From: Streptomyces sp. P9-A2
Lineage (GTDB): Bacteria; Actinomycetota; Actinomycetes; Streptomycetales; Streptomycetaceae
Length of the DNA: 64,000 nt
Assembly: GCF_036634175.1 (NCBI RefSeq)
Contig: NZ_JAZIFX010000001.1
Coordinates: 1,240,001 to 1,304,000 of the forward strand
Direction: 5' to 3'
The notes below the pieces were generated by a model. The model was not told the DNA's origin. It saw nothing but the letters and a program-made list of their open reading frames with translations, and did not search any database. The position numbers and the translations under genes were made by a program. Within the stretch, counting starts at the first letter, position 1; the number at the start of each line of letters is the position of its first letter. This document shows positions 37,350 through 44,438 of the stretch, piece by piece.

Positions 37350-37390
37350 TCACCACGTCGCCGGAACGCGCAAGCGGGCCGGACCGACAG

Positions 37391-37463
37391 GCGGACGTAG
37401 CTCAGTTGGTAGAGCGCAACCTTGCCAAGGTTGAGGTCGCGAGTTCGAACCTCGTCGTCCGCT
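37391..37463 (+). tRNA. tRNA-Gly (anticodon GCC)
   Basis: 73 bases: acceptor GCGGACG/CGTCCGC, D arm AGCTCAGTTGGTAGAGC, anticodon stem CAACC/GGTTG with loop TTGCCAA (anticodon GCC), T arm GCGAG-TTCGAAC-CTCGT. Discriminator T; CCA not encoded. First gene of the tRNA cluster. Confidence 0.95.
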
Positions 37464-37499
37464 CGAAGGATCGGGGGCCTCCCGGGCCCCTGCGCTCCT

Positions 37500-37573
37500 G
37501 GTGGAGTGGCCGAGAGGCGAGGCAACGGCCTGCAAAGCCGTCTACACGGGTTCAAATCCCGTCTCCACCTCCA
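37500..37573 (+). tRNA. tRNA-Cys (anticodon GCA)
   Basis: 71 bases plus an encoded CCA (37571-37573): acceptor GGTGGAG/CTCCACC, anticodon stem CGGCC/AGCCG region with GCA, T arm CGGG-TTCAAAT-CCCG. It is the only tRNA of the window with a genomic CCA. Confidence 0.93.
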
Positions 37574-37574
37574 T

Positions 37575-37646
37575 GGACGATTAGCTCAGCGGGAGAGCGC
37601 TTCCCTGACACGGAAGAGGTCACTGGTTCAATCCCAGTATCGTCCA
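37575..37646 (+). tRNA. tRNA-Val (anticodon GAC), copy 1
   Basis: 72 bases: acceptor GGACGAT/ATCGTCC, anticodon loop CTGACAC (GAC, reads GUC/GUU), T arm CTGG-TTCAATC-CCAG, discriminator A. It begins one base after the tRNA-Cys CCA, so processing must separate them closely. Confidence 0.95.
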
Positions 37647-37665
37647 CTGGATCTTCGGATCCTCC

Positions 37666-37737
37666 GCGCGATTAGCTCAGCGGGAGAGCGCTTCCCTGAC
37701 ACGGAAGAGGTCACTGGTTCAATCCCAGTATCGCGCA
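37666..37737 (+). tRNA. tRNA-Val (anticodon GAC), copy 2 with altered acceptor stem
   Basis: Identical to its neighbours except that acceptor pairs 2-71 and 3-70 are changed on both sides (GCGCGAT/ATCGCGC), so the stem is kept. It folds normally and should be functional. Confidence 0.95.
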
Positions 37738-37780
37738 CGCAGCATCCATGATCCGCTCCTCGGAGCGTTCATGGTCCCGA

Positions 37781-37852
37781 GGACGATTAGCTCAGCGGGA
37801 GAGCGCTTCCCTGACACGGAAGAGGTCACTGGTTCAATCCCAGTATCGTCCA
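37781..37852 (+). tRNA. tRNA-Val (anticodon GAC), copy 3
   Basis: Same 72 bases as the copy at 37575. It is followed nine bases later by a strong hairpin that ends the cluster. Confidence 0.95.
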
Positions 37853-37860
37853 CATCACCC

Positions 37861-37894
37861 GGAACCCCCGGCCGCTCAGGCGGCCGGGGGTTCC
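37861..37894. terminator. bidirectional terminator after the tRNA cluster
   Basis: GGAACCCCCGGCCGC pairs perfectly with 37880-37894 around the loop TCAG. It is between the convergent tRNA cluster and the zinc-ribbon gene, four bases from the latter's stop, and can serve both. Confidence 0.85.
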
Positions 37895-37898
37895 GTCG

Positions 37899-38210
37899 TC
37901 AGGACGAGAAGAGCATGCGGCCGAAGCCCTTGTTCCGGTGGTGGCCGTAGTGGTGGCCACCCTGGTGACCGCCGTGCGGGGCACCCCACGCGGGCTGGGG
38001 TGCCGCCGGGTACGCCTGCGGGGCCGCGGGTGCGTGAGGGGCCGCGGGAGGCGGCGGCGCGGCCTGCTGGGACCACTGGGCCTCCAGCCGGGTCAGCGAC
38101 TCCAGCTCGCCGTAGTCGAGGAAGATCCCTCGGCAGCCGCTGCACTGCTCGATCTGGACACCGTTGCGGTTGTAGGTGTGCATCGGCGCACGGCACTTCG
38201 GACACTGCAT
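37899..38210 (-). CDS. TFIIB-type zinc-ribbon protein
   Basis: 103 residues. The N-terminal zinc ribbon has two Cys pairs: MQCPKCRAPMHTY and QCSGCRGIFLDYGELE, then a short helix (LTRLEAQWSQQ). The rest is a Pro/Ala/Tyr linker and a His/Gly-rich tail (GGHQGGHHYGHH) that could bind metal. GAGGAG precedes the ATG. Widespread zf-TFIIB family, function not known. Confidence 0.9.
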   Translation of the reverse strand: MQCPKCRAPMHTYNRNGVQIEQCSGCRGIFLDYGELESLTRLEAQWSQQAAPPPPAAPHAPAAPQAYPAAPQPAWGAPHGGHQGGHHYGHHRNKGFGRMLFSS

Positions 38211-38331
38211 GATCGGTTCATCTCCTCGCCGGTCGGACCTGCTTCAGGTATCTCCAGGACAGACTCTGTCCGACTGCGGTCGGTTGCACCCTACTTCGTC
38301 GATTCGTGCGCCAATTCGGCTGGGCCCGGGG

Positions 38332-39243
38332 CTATTCGGCTGAGACCGCGGCTATTCGACGGCAGGCGTCGACCAGGGCGTGGTCCACCTCGTCCAGGGG
38401 CCGTCCGTCCGCCACCGCCTTGGTGACCGTCCGCGCGGCGGTCTGCACGGTGAGGGCGCGGGCCGGCACGTCCAGGGCGGCCCAGGGGTCCTGGGCGGCG
38501 TCGAGTGCGGGCCCGCCCGCGGCCCGGTACGCGTCGAGGAACCGCCCCCACTCCTGCGGCGCCAGCAGCCCGCAGGCGAACCAGGCGGCGGGACGGCCGA
38601 GATCCCAGGCGGGGGTGCCCGCGCCCAGGTCGTCGACGTCGATCAGCCGCCAGGACGCTCCGGACACCCGTACGAGCTGGCCGAGGTGGAGGTCGCCGTG
38701 GCACAGGGCGGCCGGCCGCGGCATGGGGGCCTCGGCGCGCGCCCAGGCCGGCAGGGTCGCCCAGGCACCCAGTACGGGGGCCACGGCCGGGTGGTCGCCG
38801 ACGGCATGGAGCCCGGCGACGGCACGGGCCGCCTTGAGGGGGCCGCGCATGGCCGGCACCGACTCGGGGACCGGTGTGCGGTGCAACAGCGCGAGCAGGG
38901 CACCGACGGCCTCCCAGGGGGCGGCGTCGGGATCGTCCGGGTCGACCGGGCTGCCGTAGGGCCAGAAGGTCACGAGGCGCCCGTGCAGGTCGACCGGTGC
39001 CGGCCCGAGCGGGGGCAGGAACACGTCCGGGAGCCCGGCGGCGAGGGCGAGGCGCCGGGCCAGCTCACCGGTGTCGGCGTCCGGGGCGTGAGCCTTCGCG
39101 ACGGTGTCCGCGTGCCGCACGACGGTGCCGTCCGGGCGGTCGGCGAGGGTGCCGCTCACCTCGCAGGAACAGGTGGGGACGCGGGTGTGGGCGATGTCTT
39201 CGGCCCGGGCGGTGAGTTCGGGAAGGAGGGGGATGGCTGTCAC
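38332..39243 (-). CDS. aminoglycoside phosphotransferase (APH)-family kinase-like protein
   Basis: 303 residues with the APH/choline-kinase fold. The catalytic loop ALCHGDLHLGQLV lies near residue 180 and the metal-binding LIDVDDLGAGTPAWDLGRPA near 205. The GTG start follows CCAGGGAG. Homologues phosphorylate small metabolites as often as antibiotics; resistance should not be assumed. It stands alone between the zinc-ribbon gene and a small membrane protein. Confidence 0.88.
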   Translation of the reverse strand: MTAIPLLPELTARAEDIAHTRVPTCSCEVSGTLADRPDGTVVRHADTVAKAHAPDADTGELARRLALAAGLPDVFLPPLGPAPVDLHGRLVTFWPYGSPVDPDDPDAAPWEAVGALLALLHRTPVPESVPAMRGPLKAARAVAGLHAVGDHPAVAPVLGAWATLPAWARAEAPMPRPAALCHGDLHLGQLVRVSGASWRLIDVDDLGAGTPAWDLGRPAAWFACGLLAPQEWGRFLDAYRAAGGPALDAAQDPWAALDVPARALTVQTAARTVTKAVADGRPLDEVDHALVDACRRIAAVSAE

Positions 39244-39494
39244 GGGGCTCCCTGGTACGGCCTGCGGAGAGGGTACGCGGGAGCGTGACCGGCGTTGTCC
39301 GGTGGCGCGGGGAAAGACACGACTGCCCGGGGTTGCAACGCACCGGTGGTGCAGTGGCGGCTGCGCGACTCGGCGACACTGACGAACACCGCCCGCAGCA
39401 ACACCCCCGTAGGCACCACAACCATTAATTGATCAACCCCCGCAGCCAGCAACCACCTCCGCGAAAGCGGCGCCGGTTTAGGCGCACAAAAAAG

Positions 39495-39522
39495 TGCCGG
39501 CGCAGCTCCCCAGCTGCGCCGG
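39495..39522 (-). terminator. intrinsic terminator with a real T-run
   Basis: GCCGGCGCAGCT pairs with AGCTGCGCCGGC around CCCC. On the minus strand it is followed by CACTTTTTTG, a six-T run that is uncommon in this genome. It ends the small membrane-protein gene that stops at 39614. The rest of the 39244-39613 gap (the APH promoter side) shows nothing I can name. Confidence 0.85.
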
Positions 39523-39613
39523 CATTCTTGCCGTCCGCCGCACCCCCGTCCCCACGGGGTTTCATGGGTGGATGTCCCCGCCCGGACCGCTCTTCCGGGC
39601 CTGGAGTCGCCGC

Positions 39614-39823
39614 TCAGCGCCCCAGCATCTCTCCCACGGACGACGCCTGTGTGGCCACCGTCTCCCACCCGTCGAAGACGAGGAGGAGCAGGACCGCCAG
39701 GGGAAGAGCCATCAGGGTCGCCACCACCGGGTGGCGACGGCCCTCGCGGCTCGGGCGGAACATGGCGGCGCCCGCCTTGTGTGCCCGGGTGCGGACGACT
39801 GTCCGCGATGCCGTGTGGGCCAT
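39614..39823 (-). CDS. small membrane protein, function unknown
   Basis: 69 residues from the ATG at 39823, with AGGAGAGGGG in place. A basic N-terminus (RTVVRTRAHKAGAAMFRPSR) leads into one membrane helix (PVVATLMALPLAVLLLLVF) and a polar end GWETVATQASSVGEMLGR. No family recognised. A T-run terminator follows it, which supports transcription. Confidence 0.72.
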   Translation of the reverse strand: MAHTASRTVVRTRAHKAGAAMFRPSREGRRHPVVATLMALPLAVLLLLVFDGWETVATQASSVGEMLGR

Positions 39824-40101
39824 GACCCCTCTCCTGACCGTTTCTGTTGTCGTGATGCCTCGGGTGCTGTGTGCGAACCTTTGGCAGCGGCGGGCGTCCG
39901 ACCTCGGGGGACGAGTACCGCACCCGCCGCTTGACCTCAAATCTAGGTGCCCGGCGCTTCCCGGACGTCATGCCCTCGTACCGATTGCCGGGCCTCCCGG
40001 AGGATGAGCCATGACCTGCTGCGTACTCCCCTGGGTGGAGACGGGCCACTCCGTGTCAGGGACATCCCCGAGGGGACGTCCGGTCCGCCCCCTCTCGTCG
40101 C

Positions 40102-40335
40102 TCATGTCTCCGAGTCGTCCACCCGCGGCACCGGGTGCTCGACCAGCGCGAGGACCCGGTTCGCCATGAACCTGGCTGTTCGCACCGCAGTTCCCGTACG
40201 CGTGACTTCACTCACTTCGACCACACCCCGGCGCACCGCCGTCTCGACCCTGCGGCCCGCCCTGCTCGCCACCATCTCGTACGTGCGCGTCGTGTCCCCG
40301 GCGTCCACGACTATCTCCACACGGTCACCCTTCAC
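40102..40335 (-). CDS. small conserved hypothetical protein
   Basis: 77 residues from the GTG at 40335 (AAGGGGG upstream). It is soluble and beta-rich: KGDRVEIVVDAGDTTRTYEM, ARFMANRVLALVEHPVPR. No membrane helix, no known motif. It diverges from the protein kinase gene with about 200 bases between starts. Confidence 0.7.
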   Translation of the reverse strand: MKGDRVEIVVDAGDTTRTYEMVASRAGRRVETAVRRGVVEVSEVTRTGTAVRTARFMANRVLALVEHPVPRVDDSET

Positions 40336-40537
40336 GTGATCAATCCCCCTTCGGTGCCGAATGGTTGGGACCACCACCTCGCGCGAACCCGGCCTGTCCG
40401 CACACCCCCTGACCACACTTCAAGTCTCCCACCCACCACTGACAATCCGTCGCTCCGAGAGGGCGCGGCCTCTGCGCAAGGGCGCCCGGGGAAACGTAAG
40501 CTGTGGCACGTCACAGGACCGGGCAGCGGGGATGAAC

Positions 40538-41923
40538 ATGGCGATGATGCGCCTGAGGCGCGAGGACCCGCGCGTCGTCGGCTCTTTCAGACTTCACCGA
40601 CGGCTCGGCGCGGGTGGGATGGGCGTTGTCTATCTCGGTTCCGACAAGAAGGGGCAGCGGGTCGCACTGAAGGTCATCCGGCCCGATCTGGCGGAGGACC
40701 AGGAGTTCCGTTCGCGGTTCGCGCGGGAGGTGTCCGCGGCGCGCCGCATCCGTGGCGGGTGTACGGCCCGTCTGGTGGCCGCCGACCTGGACGCGGACCG
40801 TCCGTGGTTCGCCACGCAGTACGTGCCCGGCCCGTCGCTGCACGACCGGGTCGCCGACGGGGGGCCGCTCGGCGCGGCCGAGGTCGCCGCGGTCGGCGCG
40901 GCCCTGTCGGAGGGGCTGGTCGCCGTGCACGAGGCCGGGGTCGTGCACCGGGATCTGAAGCCGTCCAACATCCTGCTGTCCCCGAAGGGACCGCGGATCA
41001 TCGACTTCGGTATCGCCTGGGCCACCGGCGCCTCGACGCTCACCCACGTCGGCACGGCGGTCGGCTCGCCCGGCTTCCTCGCGCCGGAGCAGGTGCGGGG
41101 CGCGGCCGTCACACCGGCCACGGACGTGTTCTCGCTGGGCGCCACGCTGGCGTACGCGTCGATGGGCGACTCGCCCTTCGGACACGGCAGTTCCGAGGTG
41201 ATGCTGTACCGCGTGGTGCACGAGGAGGCCCATCTGCGGGATGTCCCGGACGCGTTGGCGCCGCTCGTCCGTGCCTGCCTCGCAAAGGATCCCGAGGAAC
41301 GGCCCAGCACGCTCCAGCTGTCACTGCGGCTCAAGGAGATCGCCACCCGGGAGGGCCAGGGTTTCACCGGCGCGCGCCCGCCGGCTCCACGCGGCGCGGA
41401 GCCGGAGCGTGCGGCGGGGCACTTGGCCGACACCTACCCGGAGCGTGCGCAGCGCCGCGCGCCGGGGCAGCGGGGTGCGTCCGAGGGGCAGACCACTCCC
41501 CCGCCGCTCGACGCGACGCCGGGTCGCGGTTCCGGTCCGGCCGGGGGCGGGGTGCCGCGGCGACGCGGCACCCGGAGCGTGCCGCCGTCGCGCGGTGGTG
41601 GCACGTCACGCGGCGGCAGTGCCTCACGCGGTGACGCCTCCCGCGGTGGCAAGCCGCCCCGGTCCGGGTCACGGTCCGCGTCGGGTTCTCGGTCCGCGTC
41701 CGGGTCACGGTCCACGTCCGGGTCACGGTCCTCGTCTGGTGCCCGGTCCACGTCCGGGTCACGGGACTCGACGCGGTCGGGCACCGGCTCCCGTCGTCCC
41801 GGGCCCCGGACGACGGGTACCGGCCTGCGGCCGGCCAATCCACGGCTGCTCCTGCAGCGGTTGTTCGTGTTCGTCGTGGTGACACTGGTGGTCGCGGTCG
41901 GCATCGCCCTGATCCAGGGCTGA
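40538..41923 (+). CDS. membrane-anchored serine/threonine protein kinase
   Basis: 461 residues from the ATG at 40538 (GGGGATGAAC before it; an ATG at 40532 is also possible). Complete Hanks kinase domain in the first 270 residues: LGAGGMGVVYLGS, VALKVIRP, HRDLKPSNILL, IIDFGIAW, APEQ. A long Arg/Gly/Ser linker includes a tandem SGSRS-type repeat (residues about 375-412). It ends in one membrane helix (LLQRLFVFVVVTLVVAVGIAL) with no outer domain, so no sensor is attached. Substrates unknown. Confidence 0.94.
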   Translation: MAMMRLRREDPRVVGSFRLHRRLGAGGMGVVYLGSDKKGQRVALKVIRPDLAEDQEFRSRFAREVSAARRIRGGCTARLVAADLDADRPWFATQYVPGPSLHDRVADGGPLGAAEVAAVGAALSEGLVAVHEAGVVHRDLKPSNILLSPKGPRIIDFGIAWATGASTLTHVGTAVGSPGFLAPEQVRGAAVTPATDVFSLGATLAYASMGDSPFGHGSSEVMLYRVVHEEAHLRDVPDALAPLVRACLAKDPEERPSTLQLSLRLKEIATREGQGFTGARPPAPRGAEPERAAGHLADTYPERAQRRAPGQRGASEGQTTPPPLDATPGRGSGPAGGGVPRRRGTRSVPPSRGGGTSRGGSASRGDASRGGKPPRSGSRSASGSRSASGSRSTSGSRSSSGARSTSGSRDSTRSGTGSRRPGPRTTGTGLRPANPRLLLQRLFVFVVVTLVVAVGIALIQG

Positions 41924-42074
41924 CCGGGGCCTGCCCGCGGCCTCGGCGACGACGGCAGGGGCGCGGCTGCTGCCGTCCGCCGGAGCAGAGCGCCGGTCCG
42001 CTCAGAACGGCCGGCTCCGTCCGGGTCCCCGCCCACGGCCCCGCCCGAGCCGGGACCGGACGGACTCGACGGGT

Positions 42075-42923
42075 TCACGGTGCCGGCGGGCTCACCACCC
42101 CGGCCTGTCCCGTCGGCCGGCCCGTCGCCACCGCGTAGAAGGCGACCGCGGCCGCCGCGCCCACGTTGAGCGAGTCGACGCCGTGGGACATCGGGATGCG
42201 GACCCATTCGTCGGCGGCGACCAGGGCCCGGGTGGACAGCCCGTCGCCCTCCGCGCCCAGCATCAGGGCGACCCTGTCCATCCGGTGCGGGGCGGCCTCG
42301 TCGAGGCTCCGGGCCTTCTCGTCGGGGGTCAGGGCGAGCAGCGTGAAGCCCGCCTCGCGGACCGATTCCAGGCTCCTGGGCCAGCTGGTCAGCCTGGCGT
42401 ACGGCACGGAGAAAACCGCCCCCATGGAGACCTTGACGCTACGGCGGTAGAGCGGGTCGGCGCAGTCCGGGGAGAGCAGGACCGCGTCCATGCCGAGGGC
42501 CGCCGCCGAGCGGAAGACGGCACCGATGTTGGTGTGGTCGTTGACGGACTCCATGACCACCACCCGGCGGGCGGTGTGCAGCAGTTCGGCAGCCGTGGGC
42601 AGGGGGGTGCGCTGCATGGAGGCGAGCGCACCGCGGTGCACGTGGTAGCCGGTGACCCGTTCGGCGAGTTCTGGGCTCACGACGTAGACGGGGGCGGGGA
42701 GTTCGTCGATGACGTCGCGCATGACGTCGGCCCACTTGGCCGAGAGCAGCATGGAGCGCATCTCGTAACCCGCGTCCTTGGCACGTCTGATGACCTTCTC
42801 GCCCTCGGCGATGAACAGGCCCTCGGCGGGTTCGCGTGTGCGGCGCAGCTCCACGTCGGTCAGGCCCGTGTAGTCGTGCAGGCGCGGGTCGTCGGGGTCC
42901 TCGACGGTGATGAGATCGGCCAC
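42075..42923 (-). CDS. SpoU/TrmH-family RNA 2'-O-methyltransferase
   Basis: 282 residues from the GTG at 42923. N-terminal substrate-binding part (EGLFIAEGEKVIRRAKDAG), then the knotted SPOUT domain with the three motifs: NDHTNIGAVFRSAAALGMDAVLL, LMLGAEGDGLSTRAL, and IPMSHGVDSLNVGAAAAVAFY. Target RNA is not shown by sequence; relatives act on tRNA or 23S rRNA. Ends close to the kinase gene, tail to tail. Confidence 0.92.
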   Translation of the reverse strand: MADLITVEDPDDPRLHDYTGLTDVELRRTREPAEGLFIAEGEKVIRRAKDAGYEMRSMLLSAKWADVMRDVIDELPAPVYVVSPELAERVTGYHVHRGALASMQRTPLPTAAELLHTARRVVVMESVNDHTNIGAVFRSAAALGMDAVLLSPDCADPLYRRSVKVSMGAVFSVPYARLTSWPRSLESVREAGFTLLALTPDEKARSLDEAAPHRMDRVALMLGAEGDGLSTRALVAADEWVRIPMSHGVDSLNVGAAAAVAFYAVATGRPTGQAGVVSPPAP

Positions 42924-43041
42924 GGGGTGATATTGCCTTGTCCTGGGTGTGGTGCCGACGGCCGGGATCGACCGTGTTACCGGGGGTTGCTTCCGGGGGG
43001 TGCCGCCTGGGCCCACAAGGGCCGCGGAGGCCTACGAGGGC

Positions 43042-44280
43042 TTACGAGGGCTGCGGGGCAGGAGGCCCGACGTCCACGACCTCGCCGATGACGATGACCG
43101 CCGGTGGCCTGACCTCCTCGGCCCGGACGGTCTCACCGACCGTGGCGAGGGTGGCGTCGACGCGGCGCTGGGCGGCCGTGGTGCCCTCCTGGACCAGGGC
43201 GACCGGCGTCTGTGGCGACCTTCCGTGCGCCATGAGGGTCTCGGCGATCCGGCCGATCTTGTCGACGCCCATGAGCACCACGAGGGTGCCGGTCAGCTTC
43301 GCCAGCGACGGCCAGTCGACCAGGGAACGCTCGTCGTCGGGCGCGACATGACCGCTGACCACGGTGAACTCGTGGGCCACACCGCGGTGGGTGACCGGAA
43401 TCCCGGCCGCGCCCGGGACCGAGATGGAGCTGGAGATGCCGGGGACCACGGTGCACGCGATGCCCGCCTCGGCGAGCGCCTGCAGTTCCTCCATGCCACG
43501 GCCGAAGACATACGGGTCGCCGCCCTTGAGCCGCACCACCGACTTGCCCTGCCTGGCGTGTTCGATCAGCGCGTTGTTGATGGCCTCCTGCGCCATGAAC
43601 CGGCCGTACGGGATCTTCGCCGCGTCGATCACCTCGACGTGCGGGGGGAGTTCGGCCAGCAGGTCGCGCGGGCCGAGCCGGTCGGCGATGACGACGTCCG
43701 CCTCGGCGAGCAGCCGGCGTCCGCGCACGGTGATCAGGTCCGGGTCGCCGGGGCCGCCGCCGACGAGGGCCACGCCCGGGGTCCGGGCGCGGTGGTGCCG
43801 GGCGACGAGCGTGCCGTCGCGCAGACCCTCGACCACGGCGTCGCGGATCGCGGCGGTGTGGCGGGGGTCGCGGCCCTTGACGTCCGTGGTGAGGACGGCG
43901 ACCGTGACTCCCTCGCTGTGCCCGGTGGCCGGGGTCCAGGCCGTGGCCCGGTCGGCGTCGTCGGCGCGGACGCACCAGACGCGGTGGCGTTCGGCCTCGG
44001 CGGAGGCGCGGGCGTTGGCCTCGCCGTCACCGGTGGCGATCAGCGCGTACCAGGCGTCCGTGAGGTCGCCCTCGGTGTAGCGGCGCCGCTCCCAGGTGAT
44101 CTCACCGGCGTCCGCCATCGCCTCCACGGAGGGCGTCGCCTCCGGTGAGATCAGGACGATGGCCCCGCCGGCCGCGATGAGGGCGGGCAGCCGGCGCTGG
44201 GCGACCTGGCCGCCGCCGAGCACCACGACTCGGCGGCCGGTGAGGCGGAGGCCTACGGGGTAGGCGGGGTGTTCGGCCAT
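43042..44280 (-). CDS. CysG-like uroporphyrinogen-III methyltransferase with precorrin-2 dehydrogenase domain
   Basis: 412 residues in two parts. Residues about 1-155 are the NAD-binding CysG-B-like domain (VVVLGGGQVAQRRLPALIAAG), which oxidises precorrin-2 and may insert iron. The rest is the SAM-dependent methyltransferase: VALVGGGPGDPDLITVRG, ADRLGPRDLLAEL, VVRLKGGDPYVFGRG, VVPGISSS. It feeds siroheme and cobalamin. The N-terminal part has GEANARASAEAERHRVWCV rather than a simple consensus, but looks intact. Next to the BluB-CobT fusion, supporting a corrinoid role. Confidence 0.93.
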   Translation of the reverse strand: MAEHPAYPVGLRLTGRRVVVLGGGQVAQRRLPALIAAGGAIVLISPEATPSVEAMADAGEITWERRRYTEGDLTDAWYALIATGDGEANARASAEAERHRVWCVRADDADRATAWTPATGHSEGVTVAVLTTDVKGRDPRHTAAIRDAVVEGLRDGTLVARHHRARTPGVALVGGGPGDPDLITVRGRRLLAEADVVIADRLGPRDLLAELPPHVEVIDAAKIPYGRFMAQEAINNALIEHARQGKSVVRLKGGDPYVFGRGMEELQALAEAGIACTVVPGISSSISVPGAAGIPVTHRGVAHEFTVVSGHVAPDDERSLVDWPSLAKLTGTLVVLMGVDKIGRIAETLMAHGRSPQTPVALVQEGTTAAQRRVDATLATVGETVRAEEVRPPAVIVIGEVVDVGPPAPQPS

Positions 44281-44438
44281 GAGGCTGCGGCTCCTCGTAC
44301 AGGCGGGCGTGCGAGGGGCGCTACGGCAGTGGAGCGGCCCCGACGTGCGGTGTGCGGATGGGGGATCAGCCTACGGCGGGGGTGGGACGGTGACGACGGA
44401 ACACCGGACGTCGCGCCCCACCCCCTCCGGGGTGCCTG

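Noticed and set aside
37391..37852. Integration site with a mobile element at the tRNA cluster
   Set aside because: No integrase, no partial tRNA repeats and ordinary genes on both sides.
38332..39243. Aminoglycoside resistance gene
   Set aside because: Only the general APH fold is supported; no match to a known resistance enzyme and no resistance context.
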